Source: an uncultured Lachnospiraceae bacterium
GTDB lineage: Bacteria; Bacillota; Clostridia; Lachnospirales; Lachnospiraceae
Assembly: GCA_948468325.1 (NCBI GenBank)
Contig: CAOKHR010000035.1
Coordinates: 1 to 13,356, forward strand
Reading direction: 5' to 3'
Length of the DNA: 13,356 bases
In this document: positions 4,331 through 12,399 of the stretch, piece by piece
Layout of the letters: each line of letters begins with the position of its first letter
How positions within the stretch are numbered: the first letter of the stretch is position 1
Translations under genes and position numbers: made by a program
Notes under the pieces: model-generated
Database searches by the model: none
The model's input: the letters and a program-made list of their open reading frames with translations, nothing else
What the model was told of the DNA's origin: nothing

Positions 4331-7300
4331 GTGCCGTACTTTAATATTGTAGCAAAGACATCGGAAAATACCGTGGTAACAGAATATGAGCCGGTCAGGA
4401 AGCGTTCTGACAGCTATCAGAGCGAAGCTGCACTGGAACAGGAATTTATCCGTTTGCTGTGCGAACAGGGATACGAGTATCTGCCTGTTCACACAGAGAA
4501 AGATTTGATTGCCAATCTCCGTAAAAAATTAGAAGAACTAAATAAGTATCAGTTTTCTGATACGGAGTGGGAGGATTTTTTCAAAAACACCATTGCCAAC
4601 GCCAATGCTCACATCGTGGAAAAGACACGCACCATCCAGGAGGATCATGTAAAAGTATTAAAGCGTGATAGTGGGGAAACCAGGAACATTACGCTGATTG
4701 ATAAAACAAACATTCACAATAACCGGCTGCAGGTGATCAATCAGTATGCAGTCAGTAAGGAAGACGGTGCAAAACACGACAACCGCTATGATGTTACGGT
4801 TTTAGTCAACGGTCTGCCGTTTGTACATATCGAACTGAAACGCAGAGGCGTTGCCATTCGTGAGGCATTTAACCAGATTGACCGCTATCAGAGAGAGTCT
4901 TTCTGGGCGGGATGCGGACTGTATGAGTATATTCAGATTTTTGTTATTTCCAATGGCACAAATACGAAGTACTATTCTAACAGCACCAGACGGAATGCAC
5001 AAAAGGAGCATGAGAAAAGAGGTGCAAGTAAAAAGAAGACAAGCAATAGTTTTGAATTTACCTGTTTCTGGGCGGACGCCAACAATCGTGTGATTCCCGA
5101 CCTGATTGATTTTACGAAGACCTTTTTTGCAAAGCACACGATTCTGAATATCCTCACAAAATACTGTATTTTTACTTCTGAGGATATGCTGATGGTTATG
5201 CGGCCGTATCAGATTACGGCAACGGAGCGAATTCTGAACCGCATTGAGATCGCGAATAATTATAAGAAATATGGAAGTGTGGAAGGCGGCGGGTATATCT
5301 GGCATACGACCGGTTCCGGCAAAACACTGACTTCATTTAAGGCCGCAAGGCTTGCCTCGAAGCTGTCATATATCGATAAAGTGCTGTTTGTGGTGGACCG
5401 TAAAGATCTGGATTATCAGACCATGAAGGAATATGACCGTTTCGAAAAGGGAGCAGCCAACAGCAATACCTCTACTGCCATACTGAAACGCCAGCTGGAA
5501 GATCCGGATGCGCATATTATTATTACGACCATTCAGAAACTGGCAGCTTTTATTAAGAAGAATTCGGGGCATGAAGTATACGCAAAACACATTGTGATTA
5601 TTTTTGACGAGTGCCACCGCAGCCAGTTCGGAGATATGCACACAGCCATTGTAAAGAACTTTAAAAAATATCATCTGTTCGGATTTACGGGAACTCCGAT
5701 TTTTTCCATAAATTCCGGCAGAGCGAAGAATCCGGAGTTTTTTACAACAGGGCAGACCTTTGGCGACCAGCTGCATAGTTACACGATCGTGGATGCAATC
5801 AATGATAAGAATGTCCTTCCGTTTCGGGTAGATTATATCAAGACGATGGATACGGAGGAAGAAATCACAGACGAAATGGTATGGGACATTAACCGTGAGA
5901 AGGTGATGATGGCTCCTGAGCGCATCCGCATTGTGACGCAGTACATACTGGAGCATTTTGACCAGAAAACCTACCGTGGGGATAAAACATACATTTACAA
6001 TACGCTGACCAATATCGAAGAGGTAGCAGCGGCTAAGCGTGATAAGGTGGAGGAAATCAAGAGGAAGCAGCGCATCAGTGGATTCAATTCTATCTTTGCG
6101 GTATCGGGCGTACCGATGGCAAAGCTGTATTATCAGGAATTCAAGAAGCAGATGGCATTAGATCCAACGAAAAAGCTGCGTGTTGCAACAATTTTCAGTT
6201 ATGGTGCAAATGAAGAAGCGGACGGCATTCTGGACGAAGAAAATTCAGAGGACACCTCTGCGCTTGACCAGCCCTCCAGAGAATTTCTGGAAGAAGCCAT
6301 CAAAGATTATAACGAGATGTTCCATACGAATTACGATACTTCCAGTGATAAATTCCAGAATTATTATAAAGATGTATCGCTTCGAATGAAAAATAAAGAA
6401 CTGGATATTCTGATTGTCGTCAACATGTTCCTTACAGGTTTCGATGCCACGACCATGAATACTTTGTGGGTGGACAAGAATTTGAAAATGCACGGACTGA
6501 TACAGGCGTTTTCCCGCACGAACCGTATCCTGAATTCCATCAAGACATTTGGCAATATCGTATGTTTCCGCAATCTGCAAAAGCGTGTGGACAGTGCGAT
6601 TTCCCTGTTTGGGGATAAGAATGCCGGCGGAATTGTTCTTCTGCAGAGCTTCAAAGATTTCTATTACGGGTATGAGTCTGTGGATGGAAAACAAGTGTCG
6701 GGTTATGTGGATTTGGTCGAGGAGCTGAATCATAAGTTTCCGTTATCAGAGCCGCAGATTGTCGGAGAGCAGAACCAGAAAGACTTTATTGCCCTGTTTG
6801 ACGCGATCCTGCGTATGAGAAATCTCTTGCTGTCCTTTGATGATTTCAAGGGGAATGAATTAATCTTAGAGCGTGATCTGCAGGACTACCTTGGACGTTA
6901 TCAGGACTTACGGGATGAATGGAAAAGGAAACGGCAGGAAAGTACGGACATCACAGATGACGTCGTATTTGAGATTGAATTGATCCGGCAGATCGAAATT
7001 AACATTGACTATATTCTCATGCTTGTAAAAAAGTATCATGATACCCATTGTGAGGATAAGGAGGTGCTGATTACGATTCATAAAGCGATTGACGCCAGTC
7101 CCCAGCTGCGCAGTAAGAAACAGCTCATTGAAAATTTTATTGCAGGAATCAATGACGTGGATGATGTTATGAATGAATGGCACAGCTATGTGGCAGAGCA
7201 GAGGGCGCATGACCTTGATGAAATCATAGCAGAGGAAAAACTGAAACCGGAAGATACCCGCAAATTTATAGAGAATGCGTTTCGGGATGGGGAGATAAAA

Positions 7301-7543
7301 ACATCCGGAACAGACATTGACAAGCTCATGCCGCCGATTTCAAGATTTGGCGGTGGCGGGAGGGCCAAAAAGAAACAGGGCGTAATTGATAAGTTAAAGA
7401 CATTTTTTGAGAAATACTTTGGGATTGGCGGTCCGGCATCTTTTACCGGACAGGAACATAAGGTGGTTACTTATGATTTTGACAGACAGGAACCGTTGTC
7501 TATGGTGGCAGAACCGAAAACGCCATATGGGAAAAAATCATAG
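4331..7543 (+). CDS. hsdR: Type I restriction enzyme endonuclease subunit HsdR
   Basis: A 1070-residue motor and nuclease subunit that translocates DNA with ATP and cuts unmethylated DNA. The N-terminal nuclease domain shows a PD-(D/E)XK site: NRYDVTVLVNG with D154, and HIELKRRG with E168 and K170. The superfamily 2 helicase core has WHTTGSGKTLTS (Walker A, 325-332), IIFDECHRSQFG (DECH box, 426-429), GFTGTPIF (motif III, 451-456), and later TGFDATTMNTLWVDKNL with QAFSRTNRI (motifs V and VI). The C-terminal helical region that binds HsdM/HsdS follows, and length is normal. The GTG start is supported by AAGGAGG seven bases upstream. No frameshift or premature stop is seen, so it should be active if transcribed. 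It is cut off from hsdS by the toxin-antitoxin island and its terminators. Confidence 0.96.
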   Translation: MPYFNIVAKTSENTVVTEYEPVRKRSDSYQSEAALEQEFIRLLCEQGYEYLPVHTEKDLIANLRKKLEELNKYQFSDTEWEDFFKNTIANANAHIVEKTRTIQEDHVKVLKRDSGETRNITLIDKTNIHNNRLQVINQYAVSKEDGAKHDNRYDVTVLVNGLPFVHIELKRRGVAIREAFNQIDRYQRESFWAGCGLYEYIQIFVISNGTNTKYYSNSTRRNAQKEHEKRGASKKKTSNSFEFTCFWADANNRVIPDLIDFTKTFFAKHTILNILTKYCIFTSEDMLMVMRPYQITATERILNRIEIANNYKKYGSVEGGGYIWHTTGSGKTLTSFKAARLASKLSYIDKVLFVVDRKDLDYQTMKEYDRFEKGAANSNTSTAILKRQLEDPDAHIIITTIQKLAAFIKKNSGHEVYAKHIVIIFDECHRSQFGDMHTAIVKNFKKYHLFGFTGTPIFSINSGRAKNPEFFTTGQTFGDQLHSYTIVDAINDKNVLPFRVDYIKTMDTEEEITDEMVWDINREKVMMAPERIRIVTQYILEHFDQKTYRGDKTYIYNTLTNIEEVAAAKRDKVEEIKRKQRISGFNSIFAVSGVPMAKLYYQEFKKQMALDPTKKLRVATIFSYGANEEADGILDEENSEDTSALDQPSREFLEEAIKDYNEMFHTNYDTSSDKFQNYYKDVSLRMKNKELDILIVVNMFLTGFDATTMNTLWVDKNLKMHGLIQAFSRTNRILNSIKTFGNIVCFRNLQKRVDSAISLFGDKNAGGIVLLQSFKDFYYGYESVDGKQVSGYVDLVEELNHKFPLSEPQIVGEQNQKDFIALFDAILRMRNLLLSFDDFKGNELILERDLQDYLGRYQDLRDEWKRKRQESTDITDDVVFEIELIRQIEINIDYILMLVKKYHDTHCEDKEVLITIHKAIDASPQLRSKKQLIENFIAGINDVDDVMNEWHSYVAEQRAHDLDEIIAEEKLKPEDTRKFIENAFRDGEIKTSGTDIDKLMPPISRFGGGGRAKKKQGVIDKLKTFFEKYFGIGGPASFTGQEHKVVTYDFDRQEPLSMVAEPKTPYGKKS

Positions 7544-7570
7544 AAAAAGCTGTACGAAACAAATATTTAT

Positions 7571-7608
7571 GGCACTGGAAAATATGATAAATTTTGCAGT
7601 GCCATTTT
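7571..7608 (+). terminator. Intrinsic terminator after hsdR
   Basis: GGCACTG (7571-7577) pairs with CAGTGCC (7597-7603). An inner AAAAT/ATTTT stem extends it, and ATTTTT follows. It closes the restriction locus. Confidence 0.75.
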
Positions 7609-7670
7609 TGTTCAATACACTGAAAAATAAAAAGAAAAGATGAAAAATGCGGCTTCAATTTAGGTTATAA

Positions 7671-7699
7671 TTGACAAAAAACTGACGATTTGCTATATT
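7671..7699 (+). promoter_or_regulatory. Promoter of the acyl-CoA dehydrogenase fusion gene
   Basis: Consensus TTGACA (7671-7676), 17-base spacer, TATATT (7694-7699), with TGC directly before the -10. The predicted start is near 7706, giving a leader of about 65 bases. Confidence 0.8.
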
Positions 7700-7741
7700 T
7701 AAAATAGTAAATTGAAACAAAAACAAAATCTGACGATTTGC
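7682..7741 (+). promoter_or_regulatory. 12-bp direct repeat CTGACGATTTGC, candidate operator pair
   Basis: CTGACGATTTGC occurs at 7682-7693, within the promoter spacer up to the -10 box, and again at 7730-7741 in the leader. The starts are 48 bp apart, between four and five helical turns. The placement suggests a repressor binding on one DNA face; the regulator is unknown. Confidence 0.5.
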
Positions 7742-7772
7742 AAAATATTTATCCAGAAAAGGAGGTAATGTT

Positions 7773-9689
7773 ATGTTATTCCAGACAACGACAGAACATG
7801 AGCAGTTACGGGCAAAGATTCGCTCCTTTGCTGAAGAGGAAATCAAACCGATTGCGTTTTCCTTAGATCAGGAGAATCGTTTTCCGGACGAAGCGGTAAA
7901 AAAGCTTGGTGAGATGGGGCTCATGGGAATTCCCTATCCGAAAGAATATGGCGGCGCGGGGCTTGATATTTTAAGCTATGCAATCGCCGTAGAGGAGCTT
8001 GCCCGTATCGACGGCGGTTCAGGAGTTATCCTCTCTGCACATGTTTCGCTGGGATCTTTCCCGATTTTTGCATACGGCAATGAAGAACAGAAACAGAAAT
8101 ATCTTGTTCCTCTGGCAAAAGGAGAAAAAATTGCAGCTTTTGGCCTGACAGAGCCGAATGCAGGTTCCGATGCAGGCGGTACAGAGACGACGGCGATAGA
8201 CAAAGGTGATTATTACCTGTTAAATGGCGGTAAGATTTTTATTACCAATGCGCCAAAAGCAGATACATACGTCGTATTTGCCGTGACGACGCCGGATATT
8301 GGCACACGCGGGATTTCCGCTTTTATTGTGGAAAAAGGATGGGAAGGCTTTGAATTTGGCGACCATTACGATAAGCTGGGTATTCGTTCTTCGACGACGG
8401 CGGAACTGATTTTCAATGATGTGAAAGTTCCCAAAGAAAACCTGCTTGGAAAAGAAGGAGAAGGATTTAAAATTGCGATGTCCACATTAGACGGCGGGCG
8501 CATCGGTATTGCAGCACAGGCTCTTGGCATTGCTCAGGGAGCGTATGAACAGGCGCTTGATTATGCGAAAGAACGTATTCAGTTCGGAAAGCCGATTGCA
8601 GCGCAGCAGGGTGTTTCCTTTAAACTTGCCGATATGGCGACGAAACTGCGCTGTGCAAGATTTCTTGTGTATTCGGCGGCAGAGTTAAAAGAAGTGCATA
8701 GTCCCTATTCCATGGAAGCTGCAATGGCAAAAATGTACGCTTCCGACATTGCGCTTGAAGTGACAAACGACGCCGTGCAGATTTTCGGCGGCACAGGCTT
8801 CTTAAAAGGTATGGACGTAGAGCGGATGTACCGTGATGCGAAGATTACAACGATATACGAAGGAACAAACGAGATTCAGCGCGTTGTCATTGCTTCCCAT
8901 ATTATCGGAAGAATGAAAAAGAGTTCCGGCGGCGGAGGCAGCCGTTCGGCAGCGAAGAAACCGGCGCCGGTTACCGGTGTGCGTAAAGGAAAAATTTTCA
9001 AAGAAGGCGGTGCAAAGGAACGGGTAGAAGCATTGGTAGAAGCATTGAAAAAAGACGGACATGATTTTACCGTAGGTATTCCTGCCGATACGCCGATTGC
9101 CCAGGCGGAGCGCGTTGTTTCTGCCGGAAAGGGAATCGGAAGCAAAGAAAATATGAAATTAATCGAAGATCTGGCAAAGGCGGCAGGCGCTGCAATCGGT
9201 TCTTCCCGTCCGGTAGCGGAGACGTTAAAATATGTTCCTTTAAACCGCTATGTCGGAATGTCCGGACAGAAATTCAAAGGCAACCTTTATATTGCCTGCG
9301 GTATTTCCGGCGCAATCCAGCATTTAAAGGGAATCAAAGATGCATCCGCAATTGTGGCGATTAATAAAAACGGCAATGCCCCGATTTTTAAAAACTGCGA
9401 CTACGGGATTGTCGGAGATGTGGCGGAAATTCTTCCGCTGCTTACGGAAGCTCTTGATACCGGAGAAAAAGAGCCCGCTCCTCCAATGATAAAAATGAAA
9501 CGTCCGCCGGTTCCAAAGCCGGAACCAATTGGCAAACGTTATGTATGCGGCGGCTGCGGATATGAATATGTTCCGGAAGCCGGTGATGAAGATGCAGAGA
9601 TCGCTCCGGGAACTTTGTTTGAAAATCTGCCCGAAGACTGGGTATGTCCGGAATGTGCGGAAGGCAAAGAGCAGTTTATTGAGGCGTAG
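7773..9689 (+). CDS. Acyl-CoA dehydrogenase / ETF-alpha FAD domain / rubredoxin fusion protein
   Basis: A 638-residue three-part flavoprotein. Residues 1-380 are an acyl-CoA dehydrogenase of the short-chain/butyryl-CoA type, with AAFGLTEPNAGSD (121-133), DGGRIGIAAQALG and IYEGTNEIQR, whose E363 is the expected catalytic base. A Gly/Ser/Ala/Pro-rich linker (383-403) leads to the FAD-binding C-terminal domain of ETF-alpha (about 405-560), with AGKGIGSKEN, GSSRPVAET, GMSGQKFKGNLYIACGISGA and NKNGNAPIFKNCDYGIVGD. The N-terminal ETF-alpha domain and ETF-beta are absent. Residues 589-638 are a complete rubredoxin with VCGGCGY (C592, C595) and WVCPEC (C625, C628). The start has AAGGAGG seven bases upstream. 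The architecture implies electron flow from acyl-CoA through two flavins to a one-electron rubredoxin iron, and the next gene is a rubredoxin-type acceptor. The physiological substrate is not evident from sequence. Confidence 0.93.
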   Translation: MLFQTTTEHEQLRAKIRSFAEEEIKPIAFSLDQENRFPDEAVKKLGEMGLMGIPYPKEYGGAGLDILSYAIAVEELARIDGGSGVILSAHVSLGSFPIFAYGNEEQKQKYLVPLAKGEKIAAFGLTEPNAGSDAGGTETTAIDKGDYYLLNGGKIFITNAPKADTYVVFAVTTPDIGTRGISAFIVEKGWEGFEFGDHYDKLGIRSSTTAELIFNDVKVPKENLLGKEGEGFKIAMSTLDGGRIGIAAQALGIAQGAYEQALDYAKERIQFGKPIAAQQGVSFKLADMATKLRCARFLVYSAAELKEVHSPYSMEAAMAKMYASDIALEVTNDAVQIFGGTGFLKGMDVERMYRDAKITTIYEGTNEIQRVVIASHIIGRMKKSSGGGGSRSAAKKPAPVTGVRKGKIFKEGGAKERVEALVEALKKDGHDFTVGIPADTPIAQAERVVSAGKGIGSKENMKLIEDLAKAAGAAIGSSRPVAETLKYVPLNRYVGMSGQKFKGNLYIACGISGAIQHLKGIKDASAIVAINKNGNAPIFKNCDYGIVGDVAEILPLLTEALDTGEKEPAPPMIKMKRPPVPKPEPIGKRYVCGGCGYEYVPEAGDEDAEIAPGTLFENLPEDWVCPECAEGKEQFIEA

Positions 9690-9736
9690 AAGGGAAGCAA
9701 ATGCGCGGCATTTTTTGAAATATTTCCCGACGATTG

Positions 9737-9762
9737 GCCTCCGAACTTTCGGGTAAGGAGGC
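9737..9762 (+). promoter_or_regulatory. Hairpin able to mask a Shine-Dalgarno sequence before the flavodiiron gene
   Basis: GCCTCC (9737-9742) is the exact complement of GGAGGC (9757-9762), which contains the Shine-Dalgarno AAGGAGG (9755-9761). The same CCTCC could instead pair with the second AGGAGG at 9777-9782 that serves the flavodiiron gene. This suggests translational control or an mRNA-stability hairpin between the two genes. Confidence 0.4.
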
Positions 9763-9767
9763 ATTAC

Positions 9768-9806
9768 ATGAATGTTAGGAGGAACAAATATGTATTGTGT
9801 ACGTAA
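9768..9806 (+). CDS. Possible 12-codon leader ORF overlapping the flavodiiron start
   Basis: ATG 9768 lies six bases after AAGGAGG and reads MNVRRNKYVLCT before TAA, running across the ribosome site and start of the flavodiiron gene in another frame. It may serve translational coupling, or be a chance reading created by two neighbouring ribosome sites. Confidence 0.25.
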   Translation: MNVRRNKYVLCT

Positions 9807-11007
9807 AGTAACCGAGGATTTATACTGGGTCGGTGCAAATGATCACAGACTCCATTTATTTGAAAATATTCATCCGATTCCGCAGGGAGTAAGTTATAAT
9901 GCATATCTGCTTTTAGACAAAGAAACGGTTTTGTTTGATACGGTTGACTGGTCGGCTTACCGCCAGCTTGCAGAAAATCTGGATTATTTATTGGACGGGC
10001 GTCCTCTGGACTGGCTTGTTGTCAATCATATGGAGCCGGATCATGCGGCATCTGTAGAGCAGATCCTTCTGCGCTATCCGGATGTAAAGCTGATTTCCAC
10101 AGAAAAAGCCTATATGCTGATGCGCCAGTTTGGTTTTCATCCGGATACGCATGAGTGTATTACGGTGGCAGAAGGCGATACGCACTGTTTTGGCGATCAT
10201 ACAGTGACGTTTGTAGCTGCGCCGATGGTGCACTGGCCGGAAGCTATGGTGACATTTGATACGACAAACGGCGTTTTGTTTGCGGCTGATGCGTTTGGTT
10301 CTTTCATCGCATTGGATGGAAAGCTTTTTGCCGATGAAGTAGATTTTGACCGTGACTGGATTGATGAAGCCCGCCGTTATCTGACCAATATTGTAGGAAA
10401 ATACGGCCCGCATATCCAGCTTTTACTGAAGAAAGCGTCCGGTATTTTGGACCAGATTAAATTTATCTGTCCGCTGCACGGCCCTGTATGGCGTGAGAAT
10501 TTAGGCTATTTTATTGAAAAATATGATAAATGGAGCCGTTATGAACCGGAAGAAAAAGGCGTTATGATTGCATATGCTTCCATGTACGGAAATACGGAGG
10601 CGGCAGCGCAGGCGCTGGCAGCAAGGCTTTGCGAAAAGGGCTGTACAAATGTAAAAGTATATGATGTGTCAAATACACATGTGTCCTATCTGATTTCAGA
10701 TGCGTTTAAATACAGCCATATCGTATTGGCGTCCGTTACATATAATCTGGGTATTTATCCGGTAATGCATAATTTCCTGATGGATATGAAGGCTTTGAAT
10801 ATGCAGAACCGTACATTTGCTTTGATTGAAAACGGTTCCTGGGCATGTAAGTCCGGTGATCTGATGCAGAAGTTTATTGACGAAGAGCTGAAAAATATGA
10901 CCGTTTTAAATGAGAGGTTAAGCATTGCTTCTTCAATGGGCGCAGATAAAAATCTGGAACTGGACGCACTTGCGGATGCGATTATTGATTCAATGAAAGA
11001 AGAATAG
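9790..11007 (+). CDS. Flavodiiron protein (rubredoxin:oxygen/NO oxidoreductase, FprA family)
   Basis: A 405-residue class A flavodiiron protein: an N-terminal metallo-beta-lactamase-like domain (1-250) and a C-terminal flavodoxin domain (255-400). It reduces O2 to water (or NO to N2O) in the cytoplasm, using electrons usually delivered by rubredoxin. All diiron ligands are visible: H80, E82, D84 and H85 in NHMEPDHA, H148 in MVHWPE, D167 in AADAFG, and H230 in CPLHGPVW. The FMN loop is YASMYGNTE (262-270). I chose ATG 9790 because AGGAGG lies seven bases upstream and MYCVRKVTEDLYWVGANDHR is a natural family start; an in-frame ATG at 9772 would add six residues. The gene follows the rubredoxin-bearing fusion by 100 bases, apparently in one transcript, so the fusion is the likely electron donor. 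Confidence 0.95.
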   Translation: MYCVRKVTEDLYWVGANDHRLHLFENIHPIPQGVSYNAYLLLDKETVLFDTVDWSAYRQLAENLDYLLDGRPLDWLVVNHMEPDHAASVEQILLRYPDVKLISTEKAYMLMRQFGFHPDTHECITVAEGDTHCFGDHTVTFVAAPMVHWPEAMVTFDTTNGVLFAADAFGSFIALDGKLFADEVDFDRDWIDEARRYLTNIVGKYGPHIQLLLKKASGILDQIKFICPLHGPVWRENLGYFIEKYDKWSRYEPEEKGVMIAYASMYGNTEAAAQALAARLCEKGCTNVKVYDVSNTHVSYLISDAFKYSHIVLASVTYNLGIYPVMHNFLMDMKALNMQNRTFALIENGSWACKSGDLMQKFIDEELKNMTVLNERLSIASSMGADKNLELDALADAIIDSMKEE

Positions 11008-11028
11008 AGAAACAGAATTTTTGGAAAA

Positions 11029-11052
11029 GCCCCGACCATGTGTCGGGGCTTT
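11029..11052 (+). terminator. Intrinsic terminator after the flavodiiron gene
   Basis: Perfect 8-bp stem GCCCCGAC / GTCGGGGC (11029-11036 with 11042-11049), five-base loop, with flanking A and T runs (AAAA before, TTT after) that extend it. Confidence 0.9.
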
Positions 11053-11144
11053 ATTATGGGCACCTTGCGGTACACTACAGGATTGTTGATGCAGATGGTT
11101 ATTCCGAATGGAGATATGAAAGATAAATAGTGCGGCTTTGGTTT

Positions 11145-11193
11145 ACAGCGTAGTAACAGGCAGCTTTTGTGGTCTGTTTACTGCGCTGTTTTT
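11145..11193 (+). terminator. Second terminator-like hairpin in the intergenic region
   Basis: ACAGCGTAGTAACAG (11145-11159) pairs with CTGTTTACTGCGCTGT (11174-11189) with one T bulge and one G-T pair, followed by TTTTT. In the 328 bases between the flavodiiron and ApbE genes I see this hairpin, the preceding terminator and a promoter. A short open stretch ending near 11130 (HYRIVDADGYSEWRYER) might be a gene remnant. Confidence 0.6.
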
Positions 11194-11241
11194 ATGCTGC
11201 GGACTGCGCATAGTTTGGTAAAATATTTTTTATAAAAAACC

Positions 11242-11272
11242 TTGACCGATAGTTACAACCGATTGATATAAT
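11242..11272 (+). promoter_or_regulatory. Promoter of the ApbE/flavodoxin unit
   Basis: TTGACC (11242-11247) and a perfect TATAAT (11267-11272) with a 19-base spacer, slightly long. ACCGAT occurs twice in the spacer region (11245-11250 and 11258-11263), a possible regulator site. Confidence 0.6.
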
Positions 11273-11335
11273 AAGAAAACATTAATAAGGGCAATGCAGC
11301 CGATTTCACGAACGGAAGGGAGGTTATGGGATGAA

Positions 11336-12397
11336 ATGAAACTTGTGAAGCGACAAAGGATGCTGATTTTTCTTGCATTTTCGCTGCTTTTATCAGGGTG
11401 CGCAGGACAGGGAGACGATGCGGGGGATGCAGCGGGGACCCGTTTCTTTAGGATGGATACGGATATTTCCATTACGGCTTATGGAAGGAATGCCGAAGAA
11501 GCCTTAACAGACGCACAGTCTAAGGTTGCTGAATTGGAAAAATTCTGGTCAGTGACAGATGAAAACAGCGACATTTATGCGATAAACCATAGTCAGGGCA
11601 GTCCGGTAAACGTAAGCGAAGAAACGGAGAAGATACTTTCTTTTGCGCTTGACATGGCAAAACAGACGGATGGAGCATTGGAGCCAACTATTTATCCGGC
11701 GCTTACGGCATGGGGATTTACGACAGGAGAAAACCGGATTCCGGACAAAAGTAAGCTGGAAGAAATTTTAAAGAACGTTGGTTATGGAAACGTCCATTTA
11801 TCCGGAAATGAGGTAACTCTGCCGGACGGAATGGAATTAGATCTGGGGGCGGTGGGAAAAGGGTTTGCCGCCGATGAAGTGTCAAAGGTCTTAAAACAGG
11901 CGGGCGTTATTTCCGCGCTTCTTGATTTGGGCGGGAATATCCAGCTAATCGGGACAAAGCCGGACGGAACCGATTGGAAGATCGGCCTGCGGGACCCGTT
12001 CGGGGAAAGTTATATGGGCGTTTTGTCCATAAGTGACAGGGCCGTTGTGACGTCCGGTAATTATGAAAGATTTTTTATCGGAGAGGATGGAAAACAGTAC
12101 GGACATATTTTAGACCCCGCCACTGGGTATCCGGCAGAAAACGGTTTGGCCTCCGTAACAGTTGTGGCAGAAGAAGGGAAACTGTGCGATGCATTATCCA
12201 CGTCGCTTTTTGTGATGGGGCAGGAGAAAGCGGCAGATTACTGGAGGGAAAATCAAAACTTCGACATGATCCTCCTTACGGAAAAGGGGGAAATCTACCT
12301 GACAGAAGGTTTGGCGGACAAATTTGAACTCGAGCCGGATTATGGCGATGTGAAAGTAGAACGGATAACAAAAACTGCAGACAGGAAAGGAGAATGA
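11336..12397 (+). CDS. apbE: FAD:protein FMN transferase, ApbE family lipoprotein
   Basis: A 353-residue lipoprotein that transfers FMN from FAD to a threonine of exported flavoproteins. The signal peptide ends in a lipobox (LLLSGC, lipidated Cys22), so the enzyme is anchored on the outer face of the membrane. Family motifs in order: FRMDTDISITAYG (38-50), LDLGAVGKGFAADEV (168-182), SALLDLGGNIQLIG (193-206), TSGNYERFF (239-247), HILDPATGYP (257-266), and DALSTSLFVMG (285-295), whose D285 and T289 fit the metal site. I chose ATG 11336 because it begins the signal peptide (MKLVKRQRMLIF) and follows GGAAGGGAGG; an in-frame ATG at 11294 would put 14 polar residues in front. The next gene starts three bases after the stop. 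No flavinylation motif of the S/T-G-A-T type is seen in that partner. Confidence 0.93.
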   Translation: MKLVKRQRMLIFLAFSLLLSGCAGQGDDAGDAAGTRFFRMDTDISITAYGRNAEEALTDAQSKVAELEKFWSVTDENSDIYAINHSQGSPVNVSEETEKILSFALDMAKQTDGALEPTIYPALTAWGFTTGENRIPDKSKLEEILKNVGYGNVHLSGNEVTLPDGMELDLGAVGKGFAADEVSKVLKQAGVISALLDLGGNIQLIGTKPDGTDWKIGLRDPFGESYMGVLSISDRAVVTSGNYERFFIGEDGKQYGHILDPATGYPAENGLASVTVVAEEGKLCDALSTSLFVMGQEKAADYWRENQNFDMILLTEKGEIYLTEGLADKFELEPDYGDVKVERITKTADRKGE

Positions 12398-12399
12398 AG

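Noticed and set aside
4802..5956. Long minus-strand open frames opposite hsdR
   Set aside because: They are antisense shadows of a strongly conserved helicase gene, with no ribosome sites or recognisable motifs.
7407..7643. Open frame overlapping the end of hsdR
   Set aside because: It overlaps a clear coding frame, runs through the terminator hairpin, and shows no recognisable domain.
8956..8973. Short GC palindrome in the linker of the dehydrogenase fusion
   Set aside because: It is only about 14 bp within repetitive Gly/Ala/Pro codons and is likely a by-product of codon composition.
11145..11290. Riboswitch (for example FMN type) upstream of apbE
   Set aside because: The only strong structure is a single terminator-like hairpin upstream of the promoter; no multi-stem conserved FMN aptamer pattern is visible.
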